From the NCBI GenBank assembly GCA_947575275.1, contig CANPMS010000004.1, positions 1 to 64,000 on the forward strand: a stretch of 64,000 nucleotides of DNA, in the 5' to 3' direction. The translations under genes were made by a program, and so were the position numbers. Of the stretch, positions 16,239-25,295 are shown piece after piece. The first letter of the stretch is position 1; each line of letters begins with the position of its first letter. The notes beneath the pieces were generated by a model. The model did no database searches. It was not told the DNA's origin and was given only the letters and a program-made list of their open reading frames with translations. The stretch comes from an uncultured Clostridium sp. (GTDB lineage Bacteria; Bacillota; Clostridia; Lachnospirales; Lachnospiraceae).

Positions 16239-16865
16239 ATGAACAAAATAGATGTAGAACCTGTTAAATTATATAATGGGTGCATTTTAGCGGCAATTGT
16301 ACATGCCATTGTGGGTGGTGGTTATGAACATTCATGGGACGGTATCAATTACAGTACAAATGATGCACAGGGCTGCAGAGCAACCATTACCTTTCATTCA
16401 AAAAATATTGTGGCTGTTTTTCAAAATATAGAAAGTTTCAGAAACAGAAAAGAAACCAGTGACTATTTTAGAGGAGCGCCAAAAGAGATTGTTGAACTAG
16501 CCCACAATGAAGCTTTGCAGTATGTGTTAGATGATGTAAATGGAATAACACAGCCAGTTATAACAGGTGCATTTTGGGGGGATTGGGAAAATTTATTCAG
16601 CAATCAAACATGGGATAACCTTATGGAAACAGGCGGATTTATCCTTAAAAATCAATTGATGGACTATCAGAATGCACTTGTTGAATGGGGTGACTACTAC
16701 GGTGGATTAAATAATAAGCAGTTCTCCTTAATAGATAACTTATATAAAAAGAAAGTATATCCCAATCATGATACGATTATGTTGAGCGAAAGTGAGATAA
16801 AGTATTTATCCGGCAATATAGAAGAGTGTAGAGTATCTTTAAAGGAACTTAATATCTACTGTTAA
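16239..16865 (+). CDS. Conserved-looking protein of unknown function
   Basis: The product is 208 residues, soluble, without signal peptide or membrane helix. Features are 'HSWDGINYSTNDAQG' near 30-45, 'ITFHSKNIVAVFQN', and many Trp residues in the middle ('FWGDWENLF', 'WDNLME', 'WGDYYGGL'). It has the size and composition of small immunity-type or stress proteins, but I do not recognise a family. It follows the DUF2207-like gene by 21 nt and ends the plus-strand block at a bidirectional terminator. Confidence 0.6.
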   Translation: MNKIDVEPVKLYNGCILAAIVHAIVGGGYEHSWDGINYSTNDAQGCRATITFHSKNIVAVFQNIESFRNRKETSDYFRGAPKEIVELAHNEALQYVLDDVNGITQPVITGAFWGDWENLFSNQTWDNLMETGGFILKNQLMDYQNALVEWGDYYGGLNNKQFSLIDNLYKKKVYPNHDTIMLSESEIKYLSGNIEECRVSLKELNIYC

Positions 16866-16885
16866 CTTCTGGTCTATGAATCTGT

Positions 16886-16925
16886 AAAAAAGAGGGGGTA
16901 TTACTCATATCCTCCCCTCTTTTTT
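16886..16925. terminator. Bidirectional terminator
   Basis: A perfect 12-bp stem (AAAAAAGAGGGG at 16886-16897, CCCCTCTTTTTT at 16914-16925) sits between convergent genes and serves both strands. Confidence 0.85.
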
Positions 16926-16932
16926 ATCAGTT

Positions 16933-18426
16933 TCACTCATTCGTCTCGGTTACCGGTCTTGCGCCAAGGGTAACTTCCACAGTACGCTCAATGTACTGAC
17001 CACCTTCCAGAGACTGCACCGTGAGATTTACCACATCGCCACTCTCATAATGAGTTAACGTGTCCTTTAAATCCACCATAGTCCTCACAGTCTGGTTATC
17101 AAACTTCGTGATAATATCCTTCTCCCTCAAATCAGACTGGGAAGCTGCACTGTCCTCCACAATCTTGTACACATAAATACCGCGCGGCATTCCGTACATA
17201 GCAGCCATTGATTCATCAATATTCTGGCCCTGGATTCCCAGATACCCCTGCTTTTCCTCATCAACCATTACACGACGCTTACTATCCATCAAACCTGTAA
17301 TAATCTCCTGCGCCTGGGAAATCGGAATTGCGTATCCCATCCCCTCCACGCTTGTAGACGAATATTTCGCTGCATTGATGCCAATCAGCTCTCCACGCAT
17401 ATTTAAAAGCGCTCCCCCACTGTTGCCAGGGTTAATTGCAGCATCTGTCTGAAGCAGGTGGCGTGCCGTTTGATCCTCTGATACCACTTCACGATTTAAG
17501 GCGCTTACATATCCTACGGTAACTGACTGACCATAGCCCAGAGCATTGCCGATAGCGATTACGCCCTGCCCTACCTTCAGAGAGTCAGAATCCCCCATGG
17601 TCGCTACTTTAATCTGATCCATGGTTTCCGGCTTAATATCATTTAACAGAACGGATATAATGGCTAAATCTGTATCAGAGTCCTTGCCCTTAATCGATGC
17701 CTTCACCTCCTCGTTATCAATAAAGGTGACTATCAGCTCCTTGGAATCCTCAACCACATGATTGTTCGTTACAATCAGAAGTTCCTCGTCATTTTGCCCC
17801 ACAATAATTCCAGAACCGTTGCTGGGCACCTCAACCGTCTGCCTCTGCCCGAACCAAATCTGCTGCTCCATCAGCATAGTATTATTGATTGCCACCACTG
17901 ACGGCATAGCCTTCTCCACAATGGAGGATACGTCTGTCAAAACTGCTGAAGTCACCGGAGCGCCTGAAACAACAGCGTTATTGGAGCCCTCGGTCTCCGC
18001 CTGCTCCACAGCAGCAAACGTCTCCGTTTCAGTCTGCCCGCTCTGTGAAGTATATTGACCTTTCATATACTCTCCGGCAGTATTCACTGCAAACATCGTA
18101 ACTCCGGCCACGGTGCCAAACAAAAACGCTGCGGCAGTTATGCCGGCAATTCTCACCGCCGACCCTTTCTTTTTATCTCCCTTCGTACTGCGGGGTTCGC
18201 GCTCCGATGGGATATAGGAGATACTTTTACGGACAGGCTCCCAGCCTGCGTACTGACTCTGTTCTGCACCGGGACTTTCCTCTGCATACTGGCTCTGCTC
18301 CGTATGCTCTTCCACAGCTTCCTGCTCTCTATACTCCATATATCCATTCTGCTCAGAGGTTTGGTTATCCACCTGCCCCAAGTCCTGGGAAGATTGTTCA
18401 AAATCATTTCTCTCATCTTCGTACAT
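16933..18426 (-). CDS. HtrA/DegP-type serine protease with PDZ domain
   Basis: The product is 497 residues. It has a long Glu/Gln-rich cytosolic tail (about 1-90), one membrane helix (about 95-113), a trypsin-like domain (about 155-365) and one PDZ domain (about 385-485). The triad is intact: His in 'VTNNHVVED', Asp in 'DSDTDLAIIS', Ser in 'NPGNSGGALL'. The protease faces outside, where such enzymes remove misfolded envelope proteins. The acidic tail repeats motifs such as 'EQSQYA'. It lies downstream of the LCP gene region on the same strand but is read separately after a gap of about 100 nt. Confidence 0.92.
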   Translation of the reverse strand: MYEDERNDFEQSSQDLGQVDNQTSEQNGYMEYREQEAVEEHTEQSQYAEESPGAEQSQYAGWEPVRKSISYIPSEREPRSTKGDKKKGSAVRIAGITAAAFLFGTVAGVTMFAVNTAGEYMKGQYTSQSGQTETETFAAVEQAETEGSNNAVVSGAPVTSAVLTDVSSIVEKAMPSVVAINNTMLMEQQIWFGQRQTVEVPSNGSGIIVGQNDEELLIVTNNHVVEDSKELIVTFIDNEEVKASIKGKDSDTDLAIISVLLNDIKPETMDQIKVATMGDSDSLKVGQGVIAIGNALGYGQSVTVGYVSALNREVVSEDQTARHLLQTDAAINPGNSGGALLNMRGELIGINAAKYSSTSVEGMGYAIPISQAQEIITGLMDSKRRVMVDEEKQGYLGIQGQNIDESMAAMYGMPRGIYVYKIVEDSAASQSDLREKDIITKFDNQTVRTMVDLKDTLTHYESGDVVNLTVQSLEGGQYIERTVEVTLGARPVTETNE

Positions 18427-18528
18427 AATTATAATCCCCTTTCCTATGTCTCCAATCGTTATAACAAAAATGTAACAAGATTTTGTGTCAAAATTGTGTT
18501 TGAATTATAATTATTTTGTGTTTTTACA

Positions 18529-20523
18529 CTATTGTCCCGGAGCCCCAACAGCATCATTTGCTGCCGGTACAGTGGCAGCCTCACTGATTCCCGGTCCCTG
18601 CTGAATTATGATTTCAGAAGTCGGACGAGTGGGAGCGATATTCCCGCTCTGCGTTGTATTCCCACCTGGCGGCGTACTGCCATTTGGTGTTGTCATTCCG
18701 CTTGGCATCGTCTGGGCGCTGGTGGGAGGGCTTCCTCCCGGGGTTCCGGCAGCCGTTGGCGCAGTGGGAATATTGCCCGGAACATCCGTTCCACTTCCCG
18801 GACGCTCGACCGTGACACCCTGACTGGGGTTTATCCCTGTCCCCGGACGATTTGCCTCCGTAGTTGCTATCGTCCCTCCCGGACGATCCGTTACTCCGGA
18901 ATGATCACTGCTGGGCGCTGTACTTTCAGGGGCAGTTGGACGTTGACTTCCGCCAGACTCCATCGGCAGCGTAGGCCGCATAGCCCCGCCCTCAGTCTCA
19001 ATAGGCCTGCCGTCCTCATCCGTCTCCATCAATGTGGTGGGACGGGTCGGTTTCATAGTGGTAACAGACTCATCGTCCGCCAGCTCATCATCGTTATCTT
19101 TGTCCTCAGACTCTGTACTTTCTTCAGTAGTCTCTGCTGCAGTGGTCTTCGGAGGTTGAATCACACCACCTGAGGTGCCAACCTTGTCAATAAATTGCCC
19201 CTCTTTATAAATCCCCGTATCCGCCGAAATCTTTGCACTGATTTTCTTTACCGTATCAGAAGGCGTGTAGCCGGTATCCCCAAACAAGAACTCATGCAGC
19301 CTGATTACATTACTCTCCAATGTTGCGGGGACAACGCACGCTCCCTTTTTGCCCATATTGGCATCCCCACGGGCCTGAGGAAACCCGGTGGTCTCAGTCA
19401 GGTGAAACTTACTGATATTCCTGGCATTATTCACTATATCATCAACCCATAAGCTGGTATACACATTGGGGAACACTGTTCCAATCAGTGTATATAATGT
19501 TTGGAAATCTGCTTTCTGCGCCTTTTCAAACGCCAGCTTAATAACCTTTCTCTGACGTTCCGTCCGGGCATAGTCTGTATCCATCAGACGCAACCGCCCA
19601 TAAGCCACCGCCTGAACCCCATCCAGGTGGTTCATTCCCGCATGGGTAAGATGACGGGAACCAATACCGGTAACCTTTACCGTTTCCGTAATAAAGGAAT
19701 TGATATAATAAAACTCTGCCTTACTCAGCTCCACATCTACTCCGCCCAGAATATCAATGGCCTGAGCAACAGCCTTCCAGTTAAAGGTAATGAAGTCGTT
19801 AATCTGCAAATCCAAATTGCGGTTAAGGGCTGCTACGGCCTGCTCTGCACCACCGTCAGCATATGCCTGATTCAGCTTATTATAAGAGCCGGACTCGGAG
19901 ATATTCAGGTATGAATCACGATATACCGAAACCAACCGGATTTCTCCCGTATCTAGATTAATATTGCAGATAATATTCACGTCCGCATTGGTATTCTTCT
20001 GAATCGCCTTATCCCTGGCATCCACTCCAAATATGGCAATCGTCCAGTATCCCCTCATCTTCTCCTCTGCTTCCATAGCAAGATCGTTGGTGGGGATCTC
20101 ACCGATTTCAAAATCTATCGGCCGTTGAATTTTTGCCATGGTCCGAGCCACAAAACCGTAACTGAAAATGGCAACCAGAGCAAAACACTCCGCAATAATC
20201 ATGGCAATCATACGGCGGCGTCTCTTTCTCCGGTTCATTTCCTCGTCGGCATGGGGCAGGGAACCTCCCACGCTCTGCACGGAACGGGGAATTCTGTGGG
20301 TAGTTGAGTCTCCCATCACGTTCAGTTCTTCGCCTGACCGCTGACGCTGCCGGCTTTCCCATTTTTCTCTCTCACTTCTGGAGGACGTTCCATTCTCAGA
20401 TACAGCGCCTGCGTCCAGGGACTTCTTAGAATACGCAGCGGAAGAATCCTCACGCAGCCTTGGATTTCTACGGCTGCGCGGCGCAAGACCACGCCTTAAT
20501 TCGTCATCAAAACCATTGTTCAT
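18529..20523 (-). CDS. LytR-CpsA-Psr (LCP) family protein with long Pro/Thr/Gly-rich tail
   Basis: The product is 664 residues. A basic, Ser/Arg-rich cytosolic part (1-100) precedes one membrane helix (about 103-124). The LCP catalytic domain (about 160-340) has 'FGVDARD', 'LVSVYRDSYLNI', 'YGRLRLMDTDYARTERQRKVI' and 'GGVDVEL', including the arginines that bind polyprenyl diphosphate. LCP enzymes attach wall glycopolymers to peptidoglycan. The last 200 residues are low-complexity Pro/Thr/Ser/Gly, probably an extended wall-spanning stalk. Its place at the head of the glycan locus suggests it anchors the polymer made by the genes upstream on this strand. Confidence 0.88.
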   Translation of the reverse strand: MNNGFDDELRRGLAPRSRRNPRLREDSSAAYSKKSLDAGAVSENGTSSRSEREKWESRQRQRSGEELNVMGDSTTHRIPRSVQSVGGSLPHADEEMNRRKRRRRMIAMIIAECFALVAIFSYGFVARTMAKIQRPIDFEIGEIPTNDLAMEAEEKMRGYWTIAIFGVDARDKAIQKNTNADVNIICNINLDTGEIRLVSVYRDSYLNISESGSYNKLNQAYADGGAEQAVAALNRNLDLQINDFITFNWKAVAQAIDILGGVDVELSKAEFYYINSFITETVKVTGIGSRHLTHAGMNHLDGVQAVAYGRLRLMDTDYARTERQRKVIKLAFEKAQKADFQTLYTLIGTVFPNVYTSLWVDDIVNNARNISKFHLTETTGFPQARGDANMGKKGACVVPATLESNVIRLHEFLFGDTGYTPSDTVKKISAKISADTGIYKEGQFIDKVGTSGGVIQPPKTTAAETTEESTESEDKDNDDELADDESVTTMKPTRPTTLMETDEDGRPIETEGGAMRPTLPMESGGSQRPTAPESTAPSSDHSGVTDRPGGTIATTEANRPGTGINPSQGVTVERPGSGTDVPGNIPTAPTAAGTPGGSPPTSAQTMPSGMTTPNGSTPPGGNTTQSGNIAPTRPTSEIIIQQGPGISEAATVPAANDAVGAPGQ

Positions 20524-20565
20524 ACCATTACCTCATCTCAGTCTCAATGCCATCGCCATAATAAA

Positions 20566-21978
20566 TCAGTAGGCATTTTTATTAATAAAGCCTTTAAAGA
20601 ATGTCAAGAACAGAATCTTGAAATCAAATCCCAGAGTCCAGTTCTCGATATAATACAAATCATGCTCAATCCTCTTTACAATGGAAGTATCTCCCCTATA
20701 TCCTTTCACCTGGGCCCAGCCTGTTATTCCTGGCCGAACCTGATGCTTAATCATATATCTGGGAATTTCCTCCTTGAACCTCTCCACAAAAAACGGCCGC
20801 TCCGGTCTTGGTCCGACCAGGCTCATATCACCCATCAGCACATTAAAAAGCTGAGGCATTTCATCAATGCTGGTCTTTCGGATAATTTTTCCGATGGGCG
20901 TCACCCGCGGATCATGGGGTGTTGTCCACTTTCCCTTCTCTGTTTCCGGCTCCTGCACTTCCATGGAGCGGAATTTATACATGCGGAACGGACGGTTGTG
21001 AAGCCCCACTCGCTCCTGACTGTAAATCAGTGGTCCGGGAGACGTAAGTTTAATGATAGCGGCAGTCACCAGCATAATCGGCGAAAACAGAATCAATGCC
21101 ACAACCGCACCCAGCACATCTACCACGCGTTTCACAGCCACATTCAGACCGTCACTTAGAGGCACCCGCCTGATATTGATAACCGGAAGTCCTAAAAGGT
21201 CCTCCGTGTAGGGTTTTGTAGGAATAATGTTATTGTAATCAGGTATAAATTTGGTATGCACACCGGACTTCTCACACTCCGCTACCAGCTGCTCCAAAAC
21301 GCCGTATTCAGCGATGCTTAACGTAATAGCAATCTCATCCAGCACATTCCATTCCAGAATTGTCTTTAAATCTGACGGGGAACCAATAACCCGGACTCCA
21401 CGGTACTCAAAGCCACGTTCCCTGTGATCATCCAGGATTCCGCGGATTCGATAGCCCCACTCAGGATTTACAATAACCCGATCAATATAGCTTTCTGCGG
21501 CACGGCTATAACCCACAAGAAGCACATGCTTCTGGTTGTAACCCCGTGCGCGCATAGAGCGCAGCGCAAGGCGGATCAAATTTCGCTCCAGTGTAACTGC
21601 CACAATATTGGCAAAAAAGAATCCTACCACCAGTCTGGAAGAAAACTCACGCAGATACGGATTTTTTCTTCCCAGATAAAGCACCGTACCCAGAAGGAAC
21701 AAGCCAATAATATTGGCCTTGCAGATATTGGCAAACTCCAGTCTTCTTCCCTGTACACGCTTGGGTGTGTATAGATGAAAAACCATATAAAGCAAAAGAT
21801 ACCCCGGCACGATCAGCAGAAGCGCCCGCATATAGAACCAGGTAGGCAGCACTCCCACTGTCCCAAACAATCCGCTTTGCAGAGTAATAAACCAGCTAAA
21901 GATATACGATGCTGCAATTACCAGCGCATCCAGCGCCACATGCAAGCGGTTCAATCTCTTTTGATTGTCCTTTATCAT
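20566..21978 (-). CDS. Polyprenyl-phosphate sugar-1-phosphate transferase (WbaP/WcaJ/EpsE type)
   Basis: The product is 470 residues. Four to five membrane helices fill about 10-125. A CoA-binding-like Rossmann segment follows ('HVLLVGYSRAAESYI'), and a further helix at about 285 leads into the bacterial sugar transferase domain. Its signatures are visible: 'YKFRSM', 'LPQLFNVLMGDMSLVGPRPE' (here 'MPQLFN...') and 'RPGITGWAQV'. This enzyme loads the first sugar phosphate onto undecaprenyl phosphate and starts repeat-unit assembly at the membrane. Confidence 0.92.
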   Translation of the reverse strand: MIKDNQKRLNRLHVALDALVIAASYIFSWFITLQSGLFGTVGVLPTWFYMRALLLIVPGYLLLYMVFHLYTPKRVQGRRLEFANICKANIIGLFLLGTVLYLGRKNPYLREFSSRLVVGFFFANIVAVTLERNLIRLALRSMRARGYNQKHVLLVGYSRAAESYIDRVIVNPEWGYRIRGILDDHRERGFEYRGVRVIGSPSDLKTILEWNVLDEIAITLSIAEYGVLEQLVAECEKSGVHTKFIPDYNNIIPTKPYTEDLLGLPVINIRRVPLSDGLNVAVKRVVDVLGAVVALILFSPIMLVTAAIIKLTSPGPLIYSQERVGLHNRPFRMYKFRSMEVQEPETEKGKWTTPHDPRVTPIGKIIRKTSIDEMPQLFNVLMGDMSLVGPRPERPFFVERFKEEIPRYMIKHQVRPGITGWAQVKGYRGDTSIVKRIEHDLYYIENWTLGFDFKILFLTFFKGFINKNAY

Positions 21979-22052
21979 ATCGTCTCACCTTGCTCTTCCA
22001 GCCATAGTATCCCAATCGTAACGATTATACACGAATTTTCCCATTTACACTA

Positions 22053-23060
22053 TTAAAATTCTCTTAAAATGTTTTTTATATGTGTATTTTTAAGTAATTG
22101 CCTGCGGGAGAATTCATAAATATACAGCGCTGCTCCATAAATCAACTCCCACTGGATTGCCAGATAATTATAAAAATTTTCTTTGCGGCAGGGTACTTTT
22201 TTTGTCCTGTGAGCAGTACGCAGACCTTCCAGGATACCAGCCACATAGTCCTTCTCAAACCCCAGCTTTTTAAAGAAGAAATACTTTCCCAATATTCCCA
22301 GTCCAATCGGAAGGCTGTTCAATAAAAGCTGTAAAACGGGCATGTTCTTATAATTTAAGTAAACATTATTGCGCGCAGCCAGCTTCACTTTAAAGGAATT
22401 GTACTTGGAGCCACTGGTTCCGCTGCCCACATGATAAACTACTGCTGTGGGGCAATACCGATTATAATATCCTGCAATTTTTGCCCGGTATCCTATATCA
22501 ATATCCTCCAGATATGCAAAATGTATTTCATCAAAATATCCGATTTCATTAAATATCTGACGTCGGTAAATGGCTGCTCCTGCACAGGCAGAAAAAACAT
22601 GACAAGGGCGGTTATACCTCTCAATTTCCTGTCCCACTCCCCGCTGGTATGCCCACCCCATAATGCTGTACATATCTCCGGCATCGTCCATTAAATCTCT
22701 ATGGTGCATCTGTATCATTTTGGGGCTGACTGAAAAAATCCGGGGAGAGCTTTCAATTTCTTTTAAAAGCTCTGCCACATACTCCGGCTGAACTTCTGTA
22801 TCATTATTTAAAAGAATCACATACGGCGTCCTGCTGCTTTGTATGCCCGCATTCACTGCGCCGGAAAAACCCGTGTTTTTTCCAAGGAAGAGAGATGGAA
22901 TCTGCCGCTCCCTCAGCCACTCTGCACTTCCGTCAGCAGAACCATTATCCACCACCAGAACTTCAAAGTCCCTGCAGGTCTGCGTCTCAAGCGCCCCAAG
23001 ACATGGCTCCAGAAATGCAAGTCCATTGTAGTTGGGTATAATAATTGTCACTTTTTTCAT
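22053..23060 (-). CDS. Family 2 glycosyltransferase, rhamnosyltransferase-like
   Basis: The product is 335 residues. The GT-A fold starts at the N-terminus ('IIIPNYNGLAFLEPCL'), with 'VVDNGSADGSAEWL', 'GFSGAVNAGI' and the donor/metal motif 'LLNNDTEV'. 'GYFDEIHFAYLEDIDIGYRA' is the usual acceptor-side ED motif of WbbL/RfbN-like rhamnosyltransferases. A hydrophobic stretch near 245-265 may bind the membrane. It lies 17 nt after the two-domain glycosyltransferase gene on the same strand, so it is probably in one transcript with it. Confidence 0.87.
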   Translation of the reverse strand: MKKVTIIIPNYNGLAFLEPCLGALETQTCRDFEVLVVDNGSADGSAEWLRERQIPSLFLGKNTGFSGAVNAGIQSSRTPYVILLNNDTEVQPEYVAELLKEIESSPRIFSVSPKMIQMHHRDLMDDAGDMYSIMGWAYQRGVGQEIERYNRPCHVFSACAGAAIYRRQIFNEIGYFDEIHFAYLEDIDIGYRAKIAGYYNRYCPTAVVYHVGSGTSGSKYNSFKVKLAARNNVYLNYKNMPVLQLLLNSLPIGLGILGKYFFFKKLGFEKDYVAGILEGLRTAHRTKKVPCRKENFYNYLAIQWELIYGAALYIYEFSRRQLLKNTHIKNILREF

Positions 23061-23077
23061 AATTCATCCTCTGACCG

Positions 23078-25285
23078 TCACGGCTTCTCCTCTATCTGAG
23101 GAAGCTTATACGGCTCTCCAATTTTTTCTTTCAGAAGATCCCGAAGCGCAAAGTCAGACCGGCGCAGAGTCAGGTTCGGATTGTAGTATTGATCTCCCTT
23201 TTGCAGAATTTCAGGCCACCGATGGGCCACCAAAGACCACTCCCGATTAAACCTTGCTACCTTCTCAGGAGTGTCCTCCAGTCCTCTGGACTTGGATTCA
23301 TAATGGTGCATAACCGCATAAGGCGCGTAAACCACCAAATACCCGCCCGACCGCACCTTCAGGCAGAAATCCACATCATTGAATGCCACTGCCAGCTCTT
23401 CCGTGAGGCCTCCAACCTCCTGATACACCGATGTCTTAACCATAAGACATGCTGCTGTTACCGCGCTATAATCCTGCGCACACATAGCCCGGTGAAAATA
23501 GCTGTTCTCTGCCTCATGCAGCCCAATAAACGTATGTCCCGCCACGCCGCCGAAGCCGATGACCACTCCCGCATGTTGGATGGTATTGTCCTCATAAAGA
23601 AGCCTTGCCCCAACGATGCCCACCTCCGGGCGCTGGCAGAATCCAAGCATCTCCTCAAACAGGTTTGGCGCTATGATTTCTGTATCATTGTTTAACAAAA
23701 CCAGGTATTCTCCCTGTGCAAAGGAAACGCCGAAATTATTAATCGCTGAGTAATTAAACTCCCGCTCCCACTGAACAACCTTCACCTGTGCAAACTCCTT
23801 CTGAATTCGCTCATAATATGCAAAGGTTTCCGGCTCCGTACTGTTGTTCTCCACCACGATAAACTCCACATTTTTGTAAGTTGCTCTCTCAATGATGGAG
23901 CGGATACACAAATCCAAATCCTGGCTGTGATCCTTATTGGGAATAATCACTGACACCAGAGGATTTCCCTGAATTTTAAAAACAGTGTGATAAATCCCGT
24001 AATCCACACCCTTCTCTACCTTTTCCGCCTGAATACCACAGCGCTCATAGTGCGCCATAATTGCCCGGGCGCCCGCTTCAAACGCATACAGCTTGCTCTG
24101 AGGATTGCCGGCAGTGGAATCCTGGTGACAGCGCCAGTGATAGAGCACCTTCGGAATATGGACAATCTCCTGCGCGCGCTCCGTGCAGCGGAAAATAAAA
24201 TCATAATCCTGTGCTCCGTCAAACTCATGACGGAAACCTCCAACATGCTCTAAAAGCTCCCGCTTAACCACAAACAAATGGCAGATATAGTTGACGCTTG
24301 TTAAAAGATCCGGATTAAAATCCGGCTTGAAATGCGGGTCGAACAATGCCCCTCCATCCATATCCAGCTTGTCCTCGTCAGAATAGAGCACATCACAGCC
24401 CGGATGGGCATTAATTGCCGCTGCCACCTCAAACAGTGCATGCTCCGGCAGCGTATCGTCGTGATCCGCCAGAACAATAAAATCGCCTTGCGCCATATTA
24501 ATAGCAGCATTGGTATTTTCGGAAATTCCCAGATTATCACCCAGATCCACAAAGCGAAACCGCTTATCCCGCCCGGCATACTCATCCATTACCTTATTTA
24601 CAATATTTCCCTGGCCTGCAGGACTTCCATTCGCCACGCAGACTTCCCAGTTTTCGTACGTCTGCGCCAGAATAGAATCCAGCATCTCACGAAGATATTT
24701 CTCGGGAGTTTTATACGCAGGAATTACAATAGACAAAAGGGGGGGGCAGCCAAACTCCACGGCTCTCTGCCGCTCCAGCTCCCCCTGAGAAGGCTTGGTT
24801 AAGTTATACCACTCAGCGTAATCATAGTCACTGTCCAGTCCCTCCAGCTTATGCTTCGACTTCAAAATCAGCGCCTTCAGCCCATGCTTCTTTCCAAACT
24901 CCACTGCGATTCGAACCGTCTCCATGTTCATCAGATCCTTTATCTTTTCCATACGTTTGTGAGCCACGCCAGAACGCTTTGCAATCAGTTCCTCATTATA
25001 CTTCACTCTCACTGTACTGCTGTCACAGCGGATTACCAGCCAGTAATTTTCACCTCGGGTGTAAGGGAACCGAATGTCAAATCCATAGTCCTGGTCATAC
25101 ACCTTTTTATAATAAATCTGGCTCACATCATCCCGCCTGGTGGATACATGCTTAAACGAAACCGGCTTTTTATTTGTGTCCAGCACCTCAAAGGAGGCAC
25201 GGGAATTTGGTGTCTTTCCAATAACCCACCCGTTTAACTGTATGGAATTTTCCCGAACCCGCACCACGTCAATCTTATATTTCAT
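23078..25285 (-). CDS. Two-domain family 2 glycosyltransferase
   Basis: The product is 735 residues. The first 170 residues form a beta-rich domain then a helical linker; such a module often precedes rhamnan-type synthases. A first GT2 domain (about 185-405) has 'SIVIPAYKTPEKYL', 'LADHDDTLPE' and 'YSDEDKLD'. A second (about 440-690) has 'SVIIPNKDHSQDL', 'LLNNDTEI' and 'FNDVDFCLKVRS'. Two active sites in one chain fit the addition of two sugars, or alternating linkages, to a lipid-linked oligosaccharide. It is followed closely by a single-domain GT2. Confidence 0.88.
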   Translation of the reverse strand: MKYKIDVVRVRENSIQLNGWVIGKTPNSRASFEVLDTNKKPVSFKHVSTRRDDVSQIYYKKVYDQDYGFDIRFPYTRGENYWLVIRCDSSTVRVKYNEELIAKRSGVAHKRMEKIKDLMNMETVRIAVEFGKKHGLKALILKSKHKLEGLDSDYDYAEWYNLTKPSQGELERQRAVEFGCPPLLSIVIPAYKTPEKYLREMLDSILAQTYENWEVCVANGSPAGQGNIVNKVMDEYAGRDKRFRFVDLGDNLGISENTNAAINMAQGDFIVLADHDDTLPEHALFEVAAAINAHPGCDVLYSDEDKLDMDGGALFDPHFKPDFNPDLLTSVNYICHLFVVKRELLEHVGGFRHEFDGAQDYDFIFRCTERAQEIVHIPKVLYHWRCHQDSTAGNPQSKLYAFEAGARAIMAHYERCGIQAEKVEKGVDYGIYHTVFKIQGNPLVSVIIPNKDHSQDLDLCIRSIIERATYKNVEFIVVENNSTEPETFAYYERIQKEFAQVKVVQWEREFNYSAINNFGVSFAQGEYLVLLNNDTEIIAPNLFEEMLGFCQRPEVGIVGARLLYEDNTIQHAGVVIGFGGVAGHTFIGLHEAENSYFHRAMCAQDYSAVTAACLMVKTSVYQEVGGLTEELAVAFNDVDFCLKVRSGGYLVVYAPYAVMHHYESKSRGLEDTPEKVARFNREWSLVAHRWPEILQKGDQYYNPNLTLRRSDFALRDLLKEKIGEPYKLPQIEEKP

Positions 25286-25295
25286 AGTTGTCAGT

